DNA of 64,000 bases from Streptomyces violens (GCF_000717745.1 NZ_JOBH01000008.1:62001-126000), one strand, 5' to 3'. Shown: positions 24,061-33,000, numbered from the stretch's first letter. Program-made: numbers and translations. Notes: generated from the letters alone by a model not told the origin.

Positions 24061-25407
24061 TCAGCGGGCGAACTTGTCGGCGCCGAGGTGGCTTCGGTAT
24101 GTCTCCGTCATGAAGGCACTGACCACGACCAGGGCCAGTACCGCCGCCGCTGCGAGGTAGACCCACACGGCGTAGATCGTGTCGAAGCTGGTGACCAGCA
24201 GGGCGGCGACGAACGGGGTGATGCCCATGAAGACGGAGAACGAGCTGTTGTACGCGATGGCACTCGCGCTGAAACGGGTGCGGGTGGCGAAGAGTTCCGC
24301 GGCGCAGACCGTGACGATGCCGGTCAGGAAGAACTCCGGGATGATGTAGATGAGTTGGCTGGCGATCGCGGCGCCGAACGTGGCCTGTTCACCGACGTAG
24401 AAGGCCAGTGGGACCAGGACGATACAGGCGATGGCCCCCATGACCAGCATCGGCTTGCGGCCGATGCGGTCCGAGAGGATGCCCGCGAGGGGCAGCAGCG
24501 GAATGAGGACCGCGACCGAGATCGCGTTGGATGTCAGCGCCATCCAGCGGGGCAGGCCCAGCGTCCCCGTCAGGTACTCGGGGTAGAAGGTGACCCAGCT
24601 GTACGAGAGGATCGCCAGCATCACCGAAACACCGCAGAAGACGAGCATCGGCCGCAGCTGCGAGCGGAACGCCTCGCGGATGGGTGCCTTGACGACCTGG
24701 GTGCCGTCCTCCGTGGCGCGGACGAACTCGGGCGTCTCCGCGATGCGCTTGCGCAGCCAGACCCCGACCGCGCTCAGCGGGAGCGCGAGGAGGAACGGGA
24801 TGCGCCAGCCGTAGGAGTTCAGGGCCGGCCCCTCGAACACCGCGCTGGTCAGCGCGGCGGTGCCGGCCCCCGCGAGGATGCCGAAGAAGCAGCTGTTCGA
24901 GGCGTACGAGGCGTAGTAGGCGCGTCGCTTGGGCTCGGCCCATTCCACGATGAAGGCCACCGCTCCGACGTACTCGCCGCCGGAGACCATGCCCTGGACG
25001 ATGCGGATCACCAGGAGGAGGAGCGGTGCGAGGATGCCGATCTGCTGGTACGTCGGCAGTGCGCCGATCATGGCGGTGGTCACGCCCATGACCACGATGG
25101 TCCACAGCAGTGCCTTCTTGCGGCCCACTCGGTCTCCCCAGCGGCCGACCAGAGTGCCGCCCAGGGGGCGGAACAGGCACGCGATCGCGATGAGCGCGTA
25201 GGTGCTCAGCACCGCGACGGCGGGGTCGCTGCCGGGGAAGAAGGCGGGGGCGAGGACCGGGGCCATGTAGCCGTAGAGCCCGTAGTCGAACTGTTCCACG
25301 AAGTTGCCGATACTTCCCGCGCCGATGGCCCGGCGTATCGCCTTCCGGTTCTCGGGGTCGGCGGTGTTTCTGTCGCCGGCGGCTGTGGGTGGCGCTACAG
25401 CGGACAT
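24061..25407 (-). CDS. MHS-family MFS metabolite:H+ symporter
   Basis: 448 aa, 12 predicted transmembrane segments, of the metabolite:H+ symporter group (ProP, KgtP, ShiA relatives). Seen: IRRAIGAGSIGNFVEQFDYGLYGYMAPVLA before TM1, the MFS loop GRWGDRVGRKKALL between TM2 and TM3, RIVQGMVSGGEYVGA in TM4, and GILSDRIGRKPML in the second half. ATG 25407 is chosen (GGAGAAG just before); the longer frame lacks a signal. These carriers bring in carboxylates, betaines or sugar acids, fitting a catabolic operon. A separate promoter is likely, since a candidate LacI operator lies 58-68 nt upstream. Confidence 0.88.
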   Translation of the reverse strand: MSAVAPPTAAGDRNTADPENRKAIRRAIGAGSIGNFVEQFDYGLYGYMAPVLAPAFFPGSDPAVAVLSTYALIAIACLFRPLGGTLVGRWGDRVGRKKALLWTIVVMGVTTAMIGALPTYQQIGILAPLLLLVIRIVQGMVSGGEYVGAVAFIVEWAEPKRRAYYASYASNSCFFGILAGAGTAALTSAVFEGPALNSYGWRIPFLLALPLSAVGVWLRKRIAETPEFVRATEDGTQVVKAPIREAFRSQLRPMLVFCGVSVMLAILSYSWVTFYPEYLTGTLGLPRWMALTSNAISVAVLIPLLPLAGILSDRIGRKPMLVMGAIACIVLVPLAFYVGEQATFGAAIASQLIYIIPEFFLTGIVTVCAAELFATRTRFSASAIAYNSSFSVFMGITPFVAALLVTSFDTIYAVWVYLAAAAVLALVVVSAFMTETYRSHLGADKFAR

Positions 25408-25464
25408 GGCTTCTCCGTTCGCGCGGTGGGAGGGAGTCAGGAGGTACGTACGCGACAAGCGATG

Positions 25465-25475
25465 TGCATACGTAT
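25465..25475 (+). promoter_or_regulatory. Candidate LacI operator upstream of the MHS transporter
   Basis: TGCATACGTAT at 25465-25475, extending to the palindrome CATACGTATG (25467-25476). The same 11-mer occurs on the minus strand at 30431-30441 and with one change at 30494-30504, both in the LacI/bicupin intergenic region. Confidence 0.5.
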
Positions 25476-25539
25476 GAACTGGGGGGTTGTGCGGGACCCT
25501 AGAGAGGGCGGTGGGGGGCGTCAATAGGTGGGACGTGGA

Positions 25540-26322
25540 TCAGTTGTTGGGCTTCGCAGGCTCGGCAGGAGGCGCCGTGAGGCCCTGGAAGGTGTCCATC
25601 AGGACGGCCGCCATGTTGTAGAGCACCAACTGCGCACCCGCCTGCTCGGCGGCCCTGGCACCGGCCGTGTCGGGGACGATGGACATGACCGCGCGGCCGG
25701 CGTCGTGTGCTGCCCCGTGCGTCGCGGCGATGAGCTTGTCGATGGCGTCCTTCCCGGGGAAGCCGCAGTCCACGGTCAGGTCGGCCGGGCCGACCAGGAC
25801 CGCGTCGATGCCCTCCGTAGCGACGATCTCGGCCGCCGCCGCACAGGCCCGCGCCGTCTCGATCATCGCCACGACCAGGGTCTCCTCCGAGGCGGCGAGG
25901 TGCTCGGCGGCCGTCACCGTACCGAAGCGCCCCGCCCTGCTGTACGTGGCGAAACCCCGCTCCCCCAGCGGTGGATAGCGATCCGCTGCCACCGCCCGCC
26001 GTGCGTCCGCGGCGCTGTCGATGTGCGGATGAATGAGGCCGGCGGCGCCCAGATCCAGGCAGCGCAGGGCGAGTGCGGGCTCCGCGGTGCCGACGCGGAC
26101 GAGTACGTCGATGCCCTGCGCGGCGGCCGCGGTGAGGTGGTTCTGAAGCACCGTCATGTCGGCCGGGCCGTGTTCACAGTCGATGACTACGTAGTCGAGG
26201 CCGGCGACACCCGCCATCTCCACCAGCGTCTCCGACGGGAGGCGGAGCAGCACACCGTAGAGCCGCTCCCCCGCGGCCAGCCGTTGCTTGAGGGGGCGGC
26301 GGCCCCCTGGCCCGGCCGTCAT
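25540..26322 (-). CDS. HpcH/HpaI-family class II aldolase
   Basis: 260 aa, a metal-dependent pyruvate aldolase related to HpaI, GarL and RhmA, which cleave 4-hydroxy-2-oxoacids into pyruvate and an aldehyde. Seen: GVLLRLPSETLVEMAG, DYVVIDCEHGPAD (conserved D-x-EHG), VRVGTAEPALALRCLDLGAAGLIHPH, MIETARAC (family Q/M-I-E-T with metal ligand Glu) and VLVGPADLTVDCG (G-P-x-D-L). ATG 26322 overlaps the SDR stop (ATGA), so the two are coupled. Together with the SDR and the histidinol-dehydrogenase-like enzyme it suggests stepwise oxidation of a polyol or hydroxy acid to a 2-oxo acid that is then cleaved. Confidence 0.85.
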   Translation of the reverse strand: MTAGPGGRRPLKQRLAAGERLYGVLLRLPSETLVEMAGVAGLDYVVIDCEHGPADMTVLQNHLTAAAAQGIDVLVRVGTAEPALALRCLDLGAAGLIHPHIDSAADARRAVAADRYPPLGERGFATYSRAGRFGTVTAAEHLAASEETLVVAMIETARACAAAAEIVATEGIDAVLVGPADLTVDCGFPGKDAIDKLIAATHGAAHDAGRAVMSIVPDTAGARAAEQAGAQLVLYNMAAVLMDTFQGLTAPPAEPAKPNN

Positions 26323-27092
26323 CGCGCCACCATCCCCGCGGACAGGTCGATGTCGGCACCGCACAGGCCCGGCATCCGCAGCATCGCCGTCACGGCCGCA
26401 CCCACCTCTTCCTCGGTGACCATCCGGCCGAGGGCCGACCGTGACACGAAAGCCGCTTCGGCTTCCTGGTAACTGCTGCCGGTCCGCTCCGCCTCCAGGC
26501 GGAAGTTGCGTTCCATCCGCGGGCCCGAAACCGGGCCGGGAGAGAGGGAGTTGACCGTGACGCCCAGCGGGCCCACTTCGCCCGCCAGCGTCGTGGTGAG
26601 GCCGATGACCGCCATCTTCGACGCGCAGTAGGGGGTGCGCCGCAGCAGTGGCCGCTTCCCCGACACCGAGGCGATGTTGATGACGTCGCCCGCGCCCCGC
26701 TCGGTCATGGCGGGCAGGAACGCGCGGCACATCAGGAACACACCTCGCACGTTGACACTGAACACCTCGTCCCAGTCGTCCGCCGAGATGTCGGTCAGCG
26801 GGGCCACCGGTCCGGCGATCCCGGCGTTGTTGACGAGGATCGAGATCTCCTCGCCGGCGAGGCCTTCGGCGAGCGCCGCTACGTCGGAGGGGTCGGAGAC
26901 GTCGCAGACCCGGTGGGTGACGTCCGGGCCGAGCCGCGTTGCGGTCTCTTTGAGGGCGCGCTCGTTGCGGCCGGTGATCACCACTCGCGCGCCGTCGGAG
27001 AGCAGCGAACGGGTGATGGCGGCCCCGAGCCCGCTGCCGCCGCCGGTGACGAGTGCGGTGCGTCCGCCCAGGGGTGCAGCGGCGCCCGTCAT
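26319..27092 (-). CDS. Short-chain dehydrogenase/reductase
   Basis: 257 aa classical SDR: TALVTGGGSGLGAAITRSLL (cofactor loop G-x-x-x-G-x-G), VVITGRNERAL (neutral/Arg residues that would accept NADP or NAD), CDVSDPSD, ILVNNAGIAGP (NNAG), INIASVSGKRP (catalytic Ser), PYCASKMAVIGLT (Y-x-x-x-K), and SPGPVSGPRME. All catalytic residues are intact. It overlaps both neighbours by 4 nt (ATGA), within the tightly coupled run hisD-like, SDR, aldolase. Probably oxidises a secondary alcohol in the pathway. Confidence 0.9.
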   Translation of the reverse strand: MTGAAAPLGGRTALVTGGGSGLGAAITRSLLSDGARVVITGRNERALKETATRLGPDVTHRVCDVSDPSDVAALAEGLAGEEISILVNNAGIAGPVAPLTDISADDWDEVFSVNVRGVFLMCRAFLPAMTERGAGDVINIASVSGKRPLLRRTPYCASKMAVIGLTTTLAGEVGPLGVTVNSLSPGPVSGPRMERNFRLEAERTGSSYQEAEAAFVSRSALGRMVTEEEVGAAVTAMLRMPGLCGADIDLSAGMVAR

Positions 27093-28399
27093 GCGTCACC
27101 CCCGACGTTCCACGGCAGCGTGGCATCGCCGTACTTCGCCGCCCGTACGTCGCCGGAACGGGCGTGCCCCTCGAAGAGCTCGACGCGGGCGGCGCGTCCG
27201 CACACCTCGCCGAGCTTCGCCGACGAGGCGGGGTCCGTGACCTCCTGGTACGTCACCGTCTTGAGGTACTTTCCCACCCACAGGCCGCCGGTGTAGCGGG
27301 CGGCGCCGCGGGTCGGCAGGACGTGGTTGGTACCGATGACCTTGTCGCCGTACGACACGCAGGTGCCCTCGCCGAGGAAGAGCGCGCCGTAGTCACGCAT
27401 CCGGTCCAGGGCCTGGCGCGGGTTCTCGGTGAGGATCTCGACGTGTTCGCTGGCGTAGGAGTCGGCGATGTCGAATGCCTCATCGAGGGAGTCGGCGACG
27501 ACGATCTCGCCGTGGTCCCGCCAGGCCGGCTCGGCGAAGTCCTTGGTCGGCATGCCCGGCAGCAGCCGGTCGATGTGCCGCTCCACCTCGCGGCCCAGTT
27601 CCTCGGAGGTGGTGACGAGGACGGCGGGCGAGTCCGGGCCGTGCTCGGCCTGCGAGAGCAGATCCACCGCGACGACGAACGGGTCGGCCTGCTCGTCGGC
27701 GACGATGAGGATCTCGGTGGGACCGGCGAACAGGTCGATGCCGACCTCGCCGAAGAGCTGGCGCTTGGCCTCGGCGACGTACGCGTTGCCAGGGCCGGCG
27801 ATCAGCGGCACCCGGCCGATGCTCTCGGTGCCGATGGCCAGGGCCGCGACCGCCTGGACGCCGCCGAGCAGGTAGATCTCGTCGGCCCCGGCCAGATGCA
27901 TCGCGGCGACGGTGGCCGCGGGGATCTCACCGCGGATCGGCGGGGCGCAGGCGGCGACCCGGGGCACGCCCGCGACCTTCGCGGTCACGATCGTCATGTG
28001 CGCGGACGCCGTCAGTGGGTAGCGGCCACCGGGTACGTACGCACCCGCGCCGGCGACCGGCACGTGCTTGTGTCCGAGATGCACGCCGGGCAGCGTCTCG
28101 ATCTCGATGTCCTGCATCGAGTCGCGCTGCGCCTGGGCGAAGGTGCGCACCTGCTGCTGTACGAAGCGGATGTCCTCCAGCACCGTGTCCGGCACCCCGG
28201 AGACGATCTTCTGGATCTCGTCCGGGCCGAGCCGGAAGGACTCCGGGCTCCAGTTGTCGAACTTCTCGGAGTACTGGCGGACCGCCGCGTCCCCCTGTTC
28301 GCGGATGTCGTCGAGGATGGCGGCGACACGCTCGGCGACATCCGCGCGGGCCGCGCGCACCTCACCGGCGGGTATCGGGGACTTCAGATGACGGGGCAT
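27089..28399 (-). CDS. Histidinol-dehydrogenase-like enzyme (HpsN type), copy 1
   Basis: 436 aa of the histidinol dehydrogenase superfamily: VAGAGAYVPGGRYPLTASAHM, GGVQAVAALAIGTESI, LIAGPGNAYVAEAKRQLFG, GIDLFAGPTEILIVAD, LLSQAEHGPDSPAVLVTT (Gln and His metal-ligand region), SYASEHVEI (catalytic Glu-His) and GTNHVLPT. There is no his operon around it; instead it overlaps an SDR and aldolase gene. This points to the paralogous group including sulfopropanediol 3-dehydrogenase (HpsN), which oxidises polyol-like substrates. ATG 28399 is set by a GGAG site. Substrate undefined. Confidence 0.85.
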   Translation of the reverse strand: MPRHLKSPIPAGEVRAARADVAERVAAILDDIREQGDAAVRQYSEKFDNWSPESFRLGPDEIQKIVSGVPDTVLEDIRFVQQQVRTFAQAQRDSMQDIEIETLPGVHLGHKHVPVAGAGAYVPGGRYPLTASAHMTIVTAKVAGVPRVAACAPPIRGEIPAATVAAMHLAGADEIYLLGGVQAVAALAIGTESIGRVPLIAGPGNAYVAEAKRQLFGEVGIDLFAGPTEILIVADEQADPFVVAVDLLSQAEHGPDSPAVLVTTSEELGREVERHIDRLLPGMPTKDFAEPAWRDHGEIVVADSLDEAFDIADSYASEHVEILTENPRQALDRMRDYGALFLGEGTCVSYGDKVIGTNHVLPTRGAARYTGGLWVGKYLKTVTYQEVTDPASSAKLGEVCGRAARVELFEGHARSGDVRAAKYGDATLPWNVGGDA

Positions 28400-28442
28400 G
28401 GAAGGCTTCTCCTCGGAGTGTGTGGGATTGCGATGAGGACTT

Positions 28443-29210
28443 TCACAAGGCGGGCTGCGTGCGTTTCGCTGTCCCCAGCAGGTCACGTACCGCGGCGGAG
28501 ACGGACGCCGGCTGCTGGACCGGCAGCAGGTGCCCGGCGCCGGGGACCGCGCTCAGCCGGGCGCCCGGCACCGCCTCGGCTATCGATCGGTGGAATTCCG
28601 GCGGGCACAACGCGTCCCGCGTGCCGTACAGGACTGTCGTCGGGCAGCGGACAGTGCGCAGTGTGTCGTGCGCGTCCGAGCGCGTCGCCTGGGCGGCGAG
28701 CTGGGCGCGGGCGGCGTCCGGGCCGACCCGGTGGGCCATGCTCCGGTAGCGGTCCGCCAAGTCGCCGGGCGGCTCGGTCACATCGAACATGCCCGGCAAG
28801 GTCTGCTCGATGACCTCCTCGAACCGGCCTTCTGCGATCAGCGCGTCCATGGCGCGCCAGGCGGCGTACTGCTCCGGTCGCGGGGCCCCCGCGTTGGTCG
28901 ACATCGCGCAGAATCCCGCGACCCGCTCGGGCGCCCGGCGCAGTACTTCGAAGCCGACGATCGCCCCGAGGCTGAGCCCCACCAGGACGAACGGGCGGCC
29001 GGGGACGGTGGACAGTACCGCATCCGCCTGCCGGCCGATGTCCGGTTCCGTCAGCGCGATGTGGTGCACCTCGTGGTGCTCGGGGAACGCCACGTCGGTC
29101 CAGAGGCCGTGGTCGCACAGCATGCCGGGTACCACGACGAGCGGCAGGGGCCCGGACGCACCGGACGCACCGTCAGGAAGCGCGGGACCGTCAGGAAGCG
29201 CGGCGGTCAT
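28443..29210 (-). CDS. Alpha/beta-fold hydrolase
   Basis: 255 aa alpha/beta hydrolase of the MenH/haloperoxidase-like type: LPLVVVPGMLCDHGLW (oxyanion strand), FVLVGLSLGAIVGFEVL with nucleophile Ser in G-L-S-L-G, PTTVLYGTRDALCP (acidic residue) and AVPGAGHLLPVQQP (catalytic His). The complete triad suggests an active esterase, lactonase or C-C hydrolase. Its ATG overlaps the bicupin stop (TGATG), and the histidinol-dehydrogenase-like gene begins 43 nt downstream, so it is part of one transcription unit. The low-complexity N-terminus (ALPDGPALPDG) is a short duplicated heptad in the DNA. Confidence 0.87.
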   Translation of the reverse strand: MTAALPDGPALPDGASGASGPLPLVVVPGMLCDHGLWTDVAFPEHHEVHHIALTEPDIGRQADAVLSTVPGRPFVLVGLSLGAIVGFEVLRRAPERVAGFCAMSTNAGAPRPEQYAAWRAMDALIAEGRFEEVIEQTLPGMFDVTEPPGDLADRYRSMAHRVGPDAARAQLAAQATRSDAHDTLRTVRCPTTVLYGTRDALCPPEFHRSIAEAVPGARLSAVPGAGHLLPVQQPASVSAAVRDLLGTAKRTQPAL

Positions 29211-30346
29211 CAGCGACGCGCGGAGCGGGGCAGCAGTGCGTACGGGGCGACGTAGCCGTTGTGGTCGATGCCCAGCCCGGCGTCGGCCGCGGCCTTGACC
29301 ACTTCCTCGTCCCAGTCCAGGCGCACCCGGCCGTCGCCACCGTTGACGATCAGGAGGTCGCCCTCGGTGTCACCCACGTTCCGCAGGGTGCGCCACGCGC
29401 CCTCGGGAACGGAGAGGATGTCGCGCGGTCCCAGGCGGACGGTGACCGGGTCGGTGCGGTTCAGTGTGACCTCCCAGAGCCCGTCCTTGACGATCAGCGC
29501 CTGGGTCTCGTGCTGGCGGTGCAGGGAGACGCCCTGGCCGGGCTCGGCGCGCAGCCAGGCGGCGTTGTGTCCGTGCGGATTGAAGATCCGGGGCTCCTGG
29601 TGCGGGTCCTCGGTCATGCCATAACCGATGACGCAGCTCAGGCGCGCCCCGCCGCCCGGCAGTGTGCTGTCGAGGAAGGGCCGGTCCGACCAGATCAGTT
29701 CGTCCGCTGCGGCGACCCGCCGCTTCATCTGCTCGGGGGTGTAGTGGCGCAGCCGGTCGATGTACTCCTCCGCCATCGGCTCGGTCAGCTCGGCGCCCTC
29801 GGGGATCTCGTCGCCGGCGACCGTGTCGATGAGCTGGTTGTCGGCCGTGAGGTACAGGCCGTGGCCCTCCGCCTCGCGCAGCACCGAGGGGCCCCAGATG
29901 ATGCCGCCGGTGTTGTCCATGCCGAGCACGGTGAACATCCAGCCGTCGTCCGGGCCGGTGTTGGTGAAGCCGCGGAAGATCCAGGTGGGGACGGACGCGA
30001 TGTCGCCCGCCTTGAGGGTCAGTGCGCCCTCGGTGCCGTCGGCGCCCCAGCGCAGCAGGTACTCGCCCTCGGTGCAGACGAACACCTCGGCGGTGTAGTG
30101 CAGGTGGAGATTGTTCGTGATGCCGTGCGGCATGGCCGCCGCACCGATCTGGAAGCCGTGCGGCAGGCGGAGGTTGACGTGCTGGCCGGAGGACTGCGAG
30201 ACGCCGGGGCCGATCATCGCGTAGTTCTCCTTCCGGTCCGAGCCCGGCGTACGGCAGTCGATGAACGCCTGGTTGCAGGAGACGAAATCGCTGCGGCGGA
30301 TCGTGCGGCGATCCAGTTCCGCGGTGGACACGACGACATCGGACAT
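29210..30346 (-). CDS. Bicupin protein, probable metal-dependent dioxygenase or isomerase
   Basis: 378 aa with two cupin barrels. Barrel 1: NNLHLHYTAEVFVCTEGEYLLRWG with an H-x-H-x3-E-like metal set, followed by GDIASVPTWIFRGFTN. Barrel 2: GVSLHRQHETQALIVKDGLWEVTLN with His-Glu ligands, then GDILSVPEGAWRTLRNVG. Architecture and length recall gentisate-type dioxygenases and other bicupins, but the specific family was not identified. ATG 30346 has GGAG 6 nt upstream. It is the first gene of the minus-strand operon and is divergent from the LacI regulator; two candidate operators lie between them. Confidence 0.8.
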   Translation of the reverse strand: MSDVVVSTAELDRRTIRRSDFVSCNQAFIDCRTPGSDRKENYAMIGPGVSQSSGQHVNLRLPHGFQIGAAAMPHGITNNLHLHYTAEVFVCTEGEYLLRWGADGTEGALTLKAGDIASVPTWIFRGFTNTGPDDGWMFTVLGMDNTGGIIWGPSVLREAEGHGLYLTADNQLIDTVAGDEIPEGAELTEPMAEEYIDRLRHYTPEQMKRRVAAADELIWSDRPFLDSTLPGGGARLSCVIGYGMTEDPHQEPRIFNPHGHNAAWLRAEPGQGVSLHRQHETQALIVKDGLWEVTLNRTDPVTVRLGPRDILSVPEGAWRTLRNVGDTEGDLLIVNGGDGRVRLDWDEEVVKAAADAGLGIDHNGYVAPYALLPRSARR

Positions 30347-30430
30347 GGTCGCTCCTTCGCTCTGAGTGCGTGGGGAATGCGTGGGGAGGGCGTTGGGAGT
30401 GCGCTGGGAACTCACCGGAACGCGTATGGA

Positions 30431-30504
30431 ATACGTATGCATTGATCTGACAGCCACGGCTCCGGTGCTGTCAAGGGGTCGGTCGGGACGGAGTGCAGAC
30501 GTAT
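30431..30504. promoter_or_regulatory. Two candidate LacI operators in the bicupin/LacI intergenic region
   Basis: TGCATACGTAT on the minus strand (30431-30441) and TGCAGACGTAT on the plus strand (30494-30504) face each other, 63 bp apart, between the divergent genes. The first is identical to the site 25465-25475 before the MHS transporter. Their CG-centred cores (ACGT) fit LacI-family half-site symmetry. Confidence 0.5.
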
Positions 30505-30590
30505 ACTCACGGCCGTACGGGCGAGTGAGGGGCTGTACGAGCGAGTAAGGGGCCGTACGGCGGACCGGGGCGAGGGGACGAGGACGACCG

Positions 30591-31589
30591 ATGACGATCA
30601 CAAGTCACGACGTGGCGAGACTGGCGGGCGTATCGCAGGCCACGGTGTCCCGCGCACTCCGTGACGACCACCGGGTGTCGGCGGCCACCCGGGAGAAGGT
30701 CCGGCGGGCCGCGCAGGCGCTGAACTACGTTCCCAGCGAGGCGGGGCGGACCCTGTCCACCCGCTCGACGCGGCGCATCGGCGTGATCGTCACCGACCTG
30801 ACGAACCCGTTCTACCCGCACGTCGTCGCCCCGCTGCACGACGAGCTCCAGGCCCTCGGCTACCGGATGATGCTGATCACCGAGCGGTCCGACGAGGCGG
30901 TGGCGGGCGAGAACCTCCTGGACCAGTCCCTGGACGGGGTGGTCCTGGCCACCGCGACCACCGAGTCACGGCTGCCGGCCCAACTGGACCGCCGCGGCAT
31001 CCCGTATGTATTTCTCAACCGCGACACCGGGCAGCCGGGCGACTACGCGTCCGTCGTGGACAACGAAGGCGGCGGCCGGCTGGTGGCCGGCGTCCTCGCC
31101 GAGCTGGGACACCGACGCATCGCGGGCATCTTCGGCTCGCCCAATACGACCACCGGCCGGGACCGCGAGCTGGGCTTCCGGCTGGCGCTGGCCGAGGCGG
31201 GGATCGGCCTGCCGGACAGCCGTGTCGTCCGCGGTGCGTTCGAGTACGACACGGGGTACGAGGCACTCCCCCGGCTGCTGGCCGCCGACGAGCCGCCCAC
31301 GGCGGTGTTCTGCGGCAACGACGTGGTCGCCATCGGCGTGCTGAACGCTGCGATCGCGGCCGGGCTCCGGGTGCCGGACGACCTGACGGTGATCGGCTTC
31401 GACGACCTCCCGATGGCGGACTGGGAGGTGTTCCGGCTGACCACGGTCCGCCACGACCTGCGGGAACTGGCCCGCCAGGCGGCACGGCTGCTGGTGCGCC
31501 GGATCACCGGCGAGGCCGACCCCGCCGGGGAGCGCCTGATCCTGCCTACGGAGTTCGTCCCGCGGGCCACGCACGCACGCCTTACTTGA
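30591..31589 (+). CDS. LacI-family repressor of the catabolic operon
   Basis: 332 aa. The N-terminal HTH is canonical: TSHDVARLAGVSQATVSRAL with the hinge helix EAGRTLSTRSTRRIGVIV. The periplasmic-binding-protein-like sensor follows (VTDLTNPFYPHVVAPLHDEL, LDGVVLATATTES, VVDNEGGGRLVAGVL, GNDVVAIGVLNAA, VIGFDDLPMADW). It is divergent from the bicupin gene at a distance of 244 nt and is the natural regulator of that operon and of the transporter sharing its putative operator. Its 3' end overlaps the convergent permease gene by 8 nt. Confidence 0.92.
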   Translation: MTITSHDVARLAGVSQATVSRALRDDHRVSAATREKVRRAAQALNYVPSEAGRTLSTRSTRRIGVIVTDLTNPFYPHVVAPLHDELQALGYRMMLITERSDEAVAGENLLDQSLDGVVLATATTESRLPAQLDRRGIPYVFLNRDTGQPGDYASVVDNEGGGRLVAGVLAELGHRRIAGIFGSPNTTTGRDRELGFRLALAEAGIGLPDSRVVRGAFEYDTGYEALPRLLAADEPPTAVFCGNDVVAIGVLNAAIAAGLRVPDDLTVIGFDDLPMADWEVFRLTTVRHDLRELARQAARLLVRRITGEADPAGERLILPTEFVPRATHARLT

Positions 31590-33000
31590 CCGCGGGCAAC
31601 GCAGGCGCGCATTCCTCGCGCTCCTGCCCGCCGCCCTGTTTACGCTGCAGCCGGAAGCCCACGGTGACGAGGACCGCGGCGAGGCCGAACGAGAGCCACA
31701 GTTCGAGCCGGTGGCCGGGCAGGATCGCCATGAGGAGCAGTACTGCCGCGATGAAGACGATCGTCGCCACGGTGAGGTAGGGGAAGAGCCACATCCGCAC
31801 CTCGGCCGTCCCCTGCTGCCGGCGCCGGGTGGCGTACTGGGTGACCGCGATGACCAGGTACATCATCAGTGCGATCGCTCCGCTGGACGCCAGCAGATAC
31901 GTGAAGATCTTCGGCAGGAGATAGTTGGCGAGCACCGCGGCGATGCCGACGACGGTGGAGGCGACGACCGCGTTGCGTGGCACGCCGCCGCGGGAGACGA
32001 CGGCGAAGGCCGCCGGGGCGTCATTGCGCTTGGCGAGGGAGAAGGCCATGCGGGAGGCCGTGTAGATGGCCGAGTTCAGACAGCTGCACACCGCGATGAC
32101 GACCACGATGTCCATGATCTGGCGCGCGCCCGGGATGTTCATGCGCTCCAGGACGGCCTGGTACGAGCCGGCGGCCAGCCCTTCGGCGTTCCAGGGCACC
32201 AGGCAGACCACGATGAGGATCGAGCCGAGGTAGAAGAGGCCGAGACGCCAGACGACGGCCTTGATGGCCTTCTTGATGTTCTTCCTCGGGTCTTCCGACT
32301 CGGCGGCGGCGATGGTGACGATCTCACTGCCCTGGAAGCTGAACATCGCGGTGAGCAGGGCGGCGAGGACGGCGATGCCGCCCTTGGGCGCGAAGCCGCC
32401 GTTGCTCCAGAGGTTCGACACGCCGCTGGTGCCGGAGCCGGGCAGCAGGCCGCATATCGCGAGGGCGCCGAGGACGAGGAAGCCCACGATCGCGATGACC
32501 TTCAGGAGGGCGAACCAGTACTCGAACTCGCCGTAGTTGCGGACGGCGAGCAGATTGGTGCCGGCCAGTACGACGATGACGGCGAACGCCGGGATCCAGC
32601 TCGGCACGCCGGCCAGTCCCCCGAGGACCTCGCCCGCGGCGATGGCTTCGATCGGGATGACGAGGACGTAGAACCACCAGTAGAGCCAGCCGATGGAGAA
32701 TCCGGCCCAGCGTCCCAGGGCCCGGTCGGCGTAGGTGGAGAAGGAGCCGGTGTCGGGGTTGGCGACGGCCATCTCGCCGAGCATCTGCATGACCAGGACC
32801 ACCAGCGCGGCAGCGGCCAGGAACGAGACGATGACGGCCGGGCCTGCGGTGGCGACGGCGGTGGACGAACCGACGAACAAGCCGGCTCCGATCACTCCGC
32901 CGATGGAGATCATCGTGATCTGGCGGCCCTTGAGCCCCTGAGTGAGTTCTGCTCTGCCGGGGCCGCCGGGCGGCGGCGGGACGGGTGACTCGTGTGGCAT
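31582..33000 (-). CDS. Amino-acid permease of the APC superfamily
   Basis: 472 aa, about 12 transmembrane helices, of the AAT group (GabP/AnsP/ProY relatives). Seen: LKGRQITMISIGGVIGAGLFVGSS in TM1, MLGEMAVANPDTGSFSTYADRALG (family signature after TM2), AAAESEDPRKNIKKAI and SSGAIALMMYLVIAV. The closest remembered type is the GABA/4-aminobutyrate permease. Start GTG or ATG at 33000 opens MPHESPVPPPPGG. It lies 68 nt downstream of the second histidinol-dehydrogenase-like gene on the same strand, so it probably imports that enzyme's substrate or a related amine. Confidence 0.88.
   Translation of the reverse strand: MPHESPVPPPPGGPGRAELTQGLKGRQITMISIGGVIGAGLFVGSSTAVATAGPAVIVSFLAAAALVVLVMQMLGEMAVANPDTGSFSTYADRALGRWAGFSIGWLYWWFYVLVIPIEAIAAGEVLGGLAGVPSWIPAFAVIVVLAGTNLLAVRNYGEFEYWFALLKVIAIVGFLVLGALAICGLLPGSGTSGVSNLWSNGGFAPKGGIAVLAALLTAMFSFQGSEIVTIAAAESEDPRKNIKKAIKAVVWRLGLFYLGSILIVVCLVPWNAEGLAAGSYQAVLERMNIPGARQIMDIVVVIAVCSCLNSAIYTASRMAFSLAKRNDAPAAFAVVSRGGVPRNAVVASTVVGIAAVLANYLLPKIFTYLLASSGAIALMMYLVIAVTQYATRRRQQGTAEVRMWLFPYLTVATIVFIAAVLLLMAILPGHRLELWLSFGLAAVLVTVGFRLQRKQGGGQEREECAPALPAVK

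Noticed and set aside
24007..25527. 506-codon plus-strand frame antisense to the MHS transporter
   Set aside because: Arg/Asp/Gly-rich translation mirrors the transporter's codons; no homology pattern and no promoter or ribosome-binding site.
27089..28399. Histidine biosynthesis hisD
   Set aside because: No other his genes lie nearby, the neighbours are catabolic, and a second non-his paralogue exists in the same locus.
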